Shown: positions 16,380 through 21,143 of the stretch, piece by piece
How positions within the stretch are numbered: position 1 is the first letter of the stretch
Layout: each line of letters starts with the position of its first letter
Assembly (NCBI GenBank): GCA_002284615.2
Contig: MU069939.1
Location: 35,653-56,795, forward strand
Reading direction: 5' to 3'
Source of the DNA: Dunaliella salina
Lineage: Eukaryota > Chlorophyta > Chlorophyceae > Chlamydomonadales > Dunaliellaceae
Length of the DNA: 21,143 bases
The notes under the pieces: model-generated
Seen by the model: the letters and a program-made list of their open reading frames with translations, nothing else
Databases searched by the model: none
Told to the model about the DNA's origin: nothing
Position numbers and translations under genes: made by a program

Positions 16380-17639
16380 CTAATTTCTAGGCTGCTTGGA
16401 TACGTGTTGTTTGTCAAATGGGAGGATTTCCAGTTTATTGGAACCTAGCATGTGGGCATGCATGGGATTTAGGACAGGGTGGCTGCTGACACTCTCAAGC
16501 TTCCACTCTGTAGCTTCTTTCAAATCTCCTTTCAGGCCCTGTAGCCAGTCTTTGTTATGGTTATTAAGATGGATTCGAGCTGCAGTGTTCCAAACAGCAA
16601 AGATGCGAAGGTCCCAGGTATGCTTAGGTAAAGGTACCTCTTGGTTAGGGCAGGATTGAGGGGCGCTGTAACTAAATTTTCCGCAAGGTACGGTTCCAAG
16701 TTCGTAACAGAGGTGGGGGTAGGCATTGAAAAGTTTGAAGTAGGGGTTGGATATCATTTTCTTATTCCAAGCCGGAAGGAACATGAATGTAGCAGTGGCC
16801 TCTGTGTTGAGAATGGCAAAGTAAATGGCAGGTTGCAAAGCTTGGGTCATGATTCCCTCGTCATAAATGGGATGGCAGACTGAGAAGCCTGAGAATTTGG
16901 ATGAGAAGGCATTATGCATGGCACCAAAAATAATGTCTCGGGAGTCCGCACTCCAATAATTCTGGTATTGTGGATTGTGGTCTAGTGGGGAGGCCATTTT
17001 TCCTTGAATTACAAAAGCCCATTTTTGAAGGGCGTGATGAATGTGAGTTGGAAGGGCTCGTGAAAAAGAGTCTTTGATCTTCTTGCTAGAGTACTTTCTT
17101 TCAAGTATGAATTTGCGGGAAAGGAGTCCTTGCAGCTCAGTAGCAAAGTTGCCTGGATCTGGTGTTATTTTCTCGTGCATGCCAGCAAGCTTGGCCCCAT
17201 AAAAAGCCCTGTAAAGGATTTGGAAGCGGTTTGGCAATATCATACCATCACATTTACCTCGCGCATTGTATATGCAAGCCATGTGCGCCTTGTATATTTC
17301 TGGGAGAATGAGGGGGGATGGAGTAGGAGGGGAATGGCAGTGGGATCCTGTGTCTGATGGTGCTGGATGAGGGGGTTGCTGGTCCGTGTACTTCACGAGG
17401 TCAACCTCGTGCAGCCAATATTCGCATGAAGCTGTAGGTTTTACGTCTGCTTGTGGATTATTGGGGTTTGTACCAAATGTGGTTTTGTTGCGCAATTCTG
17501 CGTCCAATTTCTGCTGCCATACATAGGTTTCAGTAGGATTTTCAAAGCCCTGTCTTTCCAGGTTTGAGAGGGTAGAATCTGCTGTGGGTGTTGAGAGATT
17601 AGGATCAGTCTGTTGTGCTTCAAACTTATGCAAACACTC
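16380..17639 (-). pseudogene. PCIF1-like methyltransferase-fold domain of family II, long open frame
   Basis: A stop-free frame of about 419 codons runs from a stop at 17640-17642 to 16380. I counted residues from 17633, a TTG that is probably not a true start. The N-terminal 110 residues are low-complexity (PPTPSPLILPE) with TETYVWQQKLDAELR. The core has KIKDSFSRALPTHIHHALQK (184-203), then YWSADSRDIIFGAMHNAFSS (227-245), then GFSVCHPIYDEGIMTQALQ (249-267), then FMFLPAWNKK, and DLRIFAVWNTAARIHLNNHN (341-360). The order FG..F..F.GF followed by a four-residue motif and an acidic helix resembles PCIF1-family cap m6A methyltransferases, where the motif is NPPF. Here it is CHPI, also in the copy at 5057, so catalysis is doubtful. 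It continues the PHD frame after one stop and a frame change. Confidence 0.6.
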
Positions 17640-17646
17640 TTAGAAT

Positions 17647-18090
17647 CTAGGCTAAGTCTCCTGAGTTCTCCTCTGATTCCCAGGAGGGCTTCCAAGGGAC
17701 CCTCCTGAGTTCTTGTTCAGTCTGCCGCTCTCTTTCAACTTTTTGGGCATCATTTAGGTTTGCACAGGCAGGACATGCCCAAGTGTTGGCTGTTGCAATT
17801 TCTTGTCTTTGCTCATCCGAGTAGCATCCAAGCTCCTTCATGCATCCCCAATGGTACGTCCGATGGCACACATCACAAACATACATATCAGGATGTGGAT
17901 GCCCCGAGGTTCCAGTTTCATAACTTTGGTAGTAACTGCATATTTGGCAGCAGGCACACTCAATATCAGTGCGAGCAGCAGGTGAGACATCTTCAGGCAC
18001 AAGGTTAGCTTGTTTGAAAAGTGGCAGGGCCCATATTTCAATTATCATAGGTGCGCATTGCGTGTGATATTGCACTTGGAGGTGGGGGGG
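17647..18090 (-). pseudogene. PHD-finger region of family II
   Basis: Minus-strand frame with a complete C4HC3 PHD finger. Counting from the frame start at 18123, the ligands are Cys59, Cys62, Cys83, Cys86, His91, Cys94, Cys117 and Cys120. They sit in CCQIC, MYVCDVCHRTYHWGCMKELG and ANTWACPACANL. A Trp lies two residues before the last Cys pair, as usual for PHD fingers. PHD fingers bind histone H3 tails, which suggests a role in choosing chromatin targets; this is inference. The frame is cut upstream by a G-run (18084-18093) that shifts it relative to the N-terminal part, and it ends at a TAG (17647-17649) just before the methyltransferase-like frame. It is therefore a pseudogene segment, although the finger itself is intact. 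Confidence 0.8.
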
Positions 18091-18093
18091 GGG

Positions 18094-18450
18094 AGCTTGA
18101 TTGTTCTTTCTTGTTCTCTGCAAGAATTCTCCAATTATCTATGCGAGTAATATCTAAATTATGATAGAAGATAGAACTGATAGCATGGCTAGCATTAGTC
18201 TCTTTAGCAAGTTTCTCAGCTGTGTTCTTCCTGTAGTTCCAGACTTTTGGGCCTTGGGAAAGGGAGCTTAGAGAGTGGATGGCTGGGGAAATGACCTCTC
18301 TGTCTGTGTGGAGCAATTGTTGCCTCTTCTTTCTGGGTCTGTTTGTTTGAGTATCTAGGCTGTGCGGAGTAAGAGTCATGTTTGAGGGTTGAGACAATCA
18401 TCTGTCTGATGTTGGTGGTTAGTGCTAGGGAGGTTTGGCTGTGTAGGGAT
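18094..18450 (-). pseudogene. Basic linker upstream of the PHD finger, family II
   Basis: Open from about 18397 on the minus strand (NRPRKKRQQLLHTDREV, then SQGPKVWNYRKNTAEKLAKE, then ITRIDNWRILAENKKEQSS) to a run of Pro codons made by the G10 tract at 18084-18093. The PRKKRQ block resembles a nuclear localisation signal. Beyond the G-run the protein continues in another frame into the PHD finger, so a homopolymer slip, real or a sequencing error, separates them. Upstream, the element is interrupted by the nested copy f at 18478-18865. Confidence 0.6.
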
Positions 18451-18477
18451 ATGGTGAGCAGTGCTCAGGCATGCATA

Positions 18478-18865
18478 TGAAGAAAAGAAAAGAAAAGTTA
18501 AGAAAACTACGTAGGCAGAGAAACTCTCCCTACATCAATTAAGGAAGAGGAGACACGTAGGCTCAAAAAAGAGCCGTGTGCCCCCTCCACCACAAGGTAT
18601 GAAAAAGAGAATGCTAATGTGGACCTGGAGGGTTACTAGAAGCACCTGGCTCTAGAACCTGGCTGTGGGAAGTATTCTTGTTTTCAATAGCGCGGCGTGT
18701 GGCGACTAGTTTGTGGGCATTTTGAACAGAATGGGCATGAAGTTGTTGAGCAAGCTTTGTGGCACACTGGTGATTTAATCCTTGTTGTTTGAATTGCCTC
18801 AGGGTATGCTCAGTGTAAATAGTTCCACCTACGCCCAGGAAAATAGGGTGAATTGTGAACTGCTA
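18478..18865 (-). mobile_element. Nested family II LINE 3' fragment (copy f)
   Basis: On the minus strand this is the end of the nuclease domain (from TIHPI, GVGGTIYTEHTL), 3' UTR, both stem-loops and a T/C tail seen as A/G-rich sequence at 18480-18507. It lies in the same orientation between two parts of an older family II copy (linker 18866-19687 and linker-PHD 18450-18094), so it is probably a 5'-truncated insertion. Short similarity to the family sequence at the breakpoint blurs the 5' end. No target-site duplication was seen. Confidence 0.7.
18511..18575 (-). other. 3'-terminal double stem-loop of family II (copy f)
   Basis: On the plus strand GTAGG...CCTAC spans 18511-18533 with AGAG-AAA-CTCT inside, and GGCTC, six A, GAGCC spans 18560-18575. 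Both stems are intact in this copy. Confidence 0.72.
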
Positions 18866-19687
18866 TCATTTGGGCTAGCCTGGTTGAATTGGGACATGGA
18901 AGAACGAGTATTTCTCAATGCTGAGCGTGTGCGTTTGCTGGGTGGCTCTTTTGCAGCAGTATTTTGTACGGCAGGAGCCAGAATATCCAGGCTTGCAGTG
19001 AATTTGCCTGCAGAGGGGCGGAGTGCTTGTGTGGGAGTGATGTTGGGTGTAGCATGGGAGCGAGTTCTTTTGCTGAGTGGCTCTTCCAGTGATTGCATAT
19101 CCATTACATTTGAAAGTTGTTGTGTTCCAGGACATGTAATGGGTGAAGGATGGTTGAGTGCACGTCTCAGGCGGCGTCCGGTGTGTTCATGGGTGTAGAG
19201 AGATGTGGAACGAGGCTGTGGTGGTGGCACTGCTTGAGTGGGGGGATGAAGCTAGGTTGGGGGTTTGCTCGTTGGAAAATCTGGGTGTGGGGAGGCTGTT
19301 CTCCACCCATGCTGGTGTTGCTAAGGCCGCTCACATGGGTGTTGTTGATCCGACGGTAAATTGGGAGGGTATTTGCTTCAGTATTTTTGTAAGCAATGAT
19401 CTTCTGGATTAAGGATGTGTTCAGTTCTTCTTGTGGAGCAAGGTTGACAAGAGCTGCCAGCCTGTTAAGCGCAATTTTGCCTTTGTTATTCACCTTGGGG
19501 TGTATAGCCTGAAGTTGAGAAACTGAGATAACGTGAGTTTTGCGACGAGATGTAAGCTCATGTAGCCCGCTGATTCCCATATTCAGCAGAGGTTGCATAA
19601 CGCAGGTGATGAGAGTAGGGAGGTTGTGAGGAGGAGGTTTGTGCATGGTGAGGGCTTCACAAATGTGCTCTAGTTCCTCCTTGAACA
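18866..19687 (-). pseudogene. Linker region of family II between RT and PHD finger (probable)
   Basis: On the minus strand the reading is FKEELEHICEALTMHKPPP, then GISGLHELTSRRKTHVISVS, then KVNNKGKIALNRLAALVNLA, to about 19190. A frame change follows to a low-complexity part with two near-identical basic blocks (EEPLSKRTRSHA and KEPPSKRTRSAL). No enzyme motif is present. Placement between the RT thumb and the PHD finger is inferred from its position upstream of the PHD part in the same orientation. The basic repeats may be nuclear localisation or DNA-binding patches. The 5' side is cut at about 19690, where plus-strand copy g begins. Confidence 0.5.
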
Positions 19688-19690
19688 CAA

Positions 19691-20078
19691 GCTTTGTAAA
19701 CTTATTAATGCTAAAGCTGTCACAATTCACCCTATTCTCCTGGGTTTAGGTGGAACTATTTACACTGAGCATACCCTGAAGCAATTCAAACATCTAAGAT
19801 TGGATCACCAGCATGCCACGAAGCTTGCTCAACAACTTCATGCCCATTCTGTTCAATATGCCCACAAACTAGTCACCATCCGCCGCACTATTGAACACAA
19901 GGATACTTCTTACAGCCAGGTGCTTCTAGTAACCCTCCAGATCCACATTAGCTTTCTCTTTTTCATACCTTGTGGTGGAGGGGGCACACGGCTCTTTTTT
20001 GAGCCAATGTGTCTCCTTAATTGATGTAGGGAGAATTTCTCTGCCTACGTCGTTTTTCTTCTCTTTCTTTTCTTTTCT
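19691..20078 (+). mobile_element. Family II LINE 3' fragment (copy g)
   Basis: It starts inside the nuclease (LCKLINAK equivalent), then reads LGGTIYTEHTLKQFKHLRLD, ATKLAQQLHAHSVQYAHKLV and TIRRTIEHKDTSYSQV. The 3' UTR, both stem-loops (19990-20005 and 20026-20048) and a T/C tail to about 20078 follow. It is truncated at its 5' end, adjoining the 5' end of a minus-strand copy. A 7 bp inverted repeat (CAAGAAG, AA, CTTCTTG) lies at the tail end, 20079-20094. Confidence 0.82.
19990..20048 (+). other. 3'-terminal double stem-loop of family II (copy g)
   Basis: GGCTC, six T, GAGCC at 19990-20005, then GTAGG...CCTAC at 20026-20048 with one changed base in the inner stem (AGAA for AGAG). The T/C tail follows. 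Confidence 0.7.
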
Positions 20079-20094
20079 CAAGAAGAACTTCTTG

Positions 20095-20403
20095 TGAGCT
20101 TTTTCACCTATCCTTCTATTACAGTATTTTCATGTCCTGCTAAGCACTTTCAATTCGAATTGGGGGTCGAAGTGCCGAGGTTTGCTCTGCAAAACTTTCA
20201 CCAGGTCTTGGTTGGCAGTCACTGGCCCCTGGGAAAAAAAGTAGTGCGCAGTACTTTAAATTCTGGGCCAGTGACTGGTGCAAAGTTAAAGCAATTCAAT
20301 ATTGCATATATGAGATGAGACCCTGTGTATCAATACTCTGCCTGCATATTCCATTTTGCTTTGGTTGCAACTTGCAGATTTTTCCTGCATTATCTCTTCA
20401 TAG
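20095..20403. other. About 310 bp with no recognised gene
   Basis: Noncoding-looking sequence between the last family II tail and a possible exon. The final 30 bases are pyrimidine-rich and end in AG at 20402-20403, compatible with the end of an intron. Nothing else was seen. Confidence 0.4.
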
Positions 20404-20643
20404 ACTACGACTTCAACTACAAGGTCTTTCCAGTGGAAAGTGCCCGTGAACAACGCGTGGGTCTGTCAGCACGGTCTTGATCCTTCTTTATTTTGCACCG
20501 CCCCCCCCGAGCCAACCCCGCCTTGCCTGGATTATTGCTGCAAAGCCACCAAAACCTTGACATACCAAAGGGCTGTGCCCCTTGATCGTGATGGCACCTT
20601 CCGCCTCTCTGCTGACTATTACACCTGGTGGGTCTGTGCCTGA
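20404..20643 (+). CDS. Candidate Cys-rich terminal exon, unidentified
   Basis: Two possible acceptors (AG at 20402-20403 after a pyrimidine-rich tract, and TTTCCAG ending 20433) lead into one open frame that ends with TGA at 20641-20643. It encodes WKVPVNNAWVCQHG, then SLFCTAPPEPTPPCLDYCCK, then a hydrophilic stretch and YYTWWVCA. Six Cys and several Pro in about 70 residues suggest a small secreted or extracellular domain. It resembles none of the LINE parts. No start codon, upstream exon or known family could be recognised, so it may be chance. Treat as a lead only. Confidence 0.25.
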   Translation, partial: TTTSTTRSFQWKVPVNNAWVCQHGLDPSLFCTAPPEPTPPCLDYCCKATKTLTYQRAVPLDRDGTFRLSADYYTWWVCA

Positions 20644-20737
20644 GGCTAGCAATTCTTGATTGAAAATTCATGTTGTCATGTTCAGTGTTTGACTACTTCA
20701 CTGTTTCAGTGGTCAGTTTTAGGTTTCAAAAAGTTCA

Positions 20738-21143
20738 CTTCTGTCAGGAGGCACCAGTGAGCATAACTTTTGGACGTCATCACCAAAACCACATAAAAAC
20801 TATATATTCGGAATCCTGAGATCGAGAGGATTCGAATGATATATGTATGAGTCCAATCGGAGAGGGTCGTTGGTGGGTGGTCCCTCAGGGGGGTTTCGAG
20901 TTTTTGGGACCCCCCCTCCAGAATTTTTCTGGGACACTTTCTCGAAATTCTAAATATATTTTCGGAATCCTGAGCTCGAGAACTGTCCATTGGCACCCTC
21001 TTTGAGGAAATTGGGCAAATTGGGGGGTCTCTGTGCATGGAATAGAGTCAATGCCACATGGGCATGGGTGTGGGTTGTGGGGGGTGCGAAGGCAAGCATG
21101 CAGCAAACAAATCCAAACTTTCATGGTAGTGGCAATGTATAAT
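20738..21143 (-). repeat. Dispersed repeat R, copy 2 (runs off the window)
   Basis: Inverted relative to copy 1 at 12808-13210 and matching it to the last base of the window, so its far end is unknown. Inside it TTCGGAATCCTGAG occurs twice (20808 and 20961), about 153 bp apart and each near AT-rich TATAT. No coding potential is visible. Class unknown. Confidence 0.8.

Noticed and set aside
18461..18880. Target-site duplication around nested copy f
   Set aside because: Flanking bases on the two sides were compared by eye and share no convincing direct repeat.
18782..19198. 138-codon plus-strand open frame
   Set aside because: Antisense to the family II linker and nuclease end, which read as conserved family sequence on the minus strand.
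4551..20078. CRISPR-like array from the repeated nuclease fragments
   Set aside because: The repeats are hundreds of bases long, coding, in both orientations and irregularly spaced. They are LINE 3' ends in eukaryotic DNA.
18478..20078. A single LINE with a twin-priming 5' inversion
   Set aside because: Both arms carry their own 3' stem-loops and tails, so at least two insertions are needed.

Overview
This is eukaryotic nuclear DNA. It shows a probable intron/exon boundary at the left edge, non-LTR (LINE) retrotransposons, tRNA-like SINE candidates and almost no host coding sequence. The LINE proteins resemble, from memory only, families common in repeat-rich green algae (prasinophyte or chlorophyte, possibly streptophyte). 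The organism assignment is therefore a weak inference. No rRNA, tRNA gene, CRISPR array or bacterial-type operon was seen.

Layout. Bases 1-252 hold the end of a host gene: a TG-rich intron with a 29-31 bp tandem repeat, then a terminal exon (139-252) coding a short charged tail. Bases ~890-3706 (minus) are a decayed LINE of family I, with an endonuclease remnant, a long reverse transcriptase (RT) frame with YADD, and a frameshifted zinc-finger-like C-terminus. From 4371 to 20078 the window is a scrap-yard of a second LINE family (family II). Its 3' end occurs six times (4371-, 14590, 14945, 16374, 18478-, 20078), always with a stem-loop followed by a T/C-rich tail. The copies are truncated, nested, and joined head-to-head or tail-to-tail.

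Overlapping fragments give a probable order for family II: APE-type endonuclease, RT, a basic linker, a complete C4HC3 PHD finger, a PCIF1-like methyltransferase-fold domain, RNase H, a CPLC-type zinc finger, and a C-terminal restriction-like PD-(D/E)XK nuclease. No single copy has all parts, and the join from RT to linker is inferred. In the methyltransferase-like domain the expected NPPF-type catalytic motif reads CHPI in both copies that cover it, so it looks like a family trait. This is the most interesting item here.

Other elements are two SINE candidates sharing an 18 bp B-box core, one of which ends in a tail like that of family II. A dispersed repeat of at least 400 bp occurs in inverted orientation at 12808-13210 and 20738-21143. 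There is also a GTAGC-rich hairpin region (9203-9795) and a low-confidence Cys-rich candidate exon at 20404-20643. Apart from the two possible host exons, every coding stretch is a retrotransposon fragment carrying stops or frameshifts.
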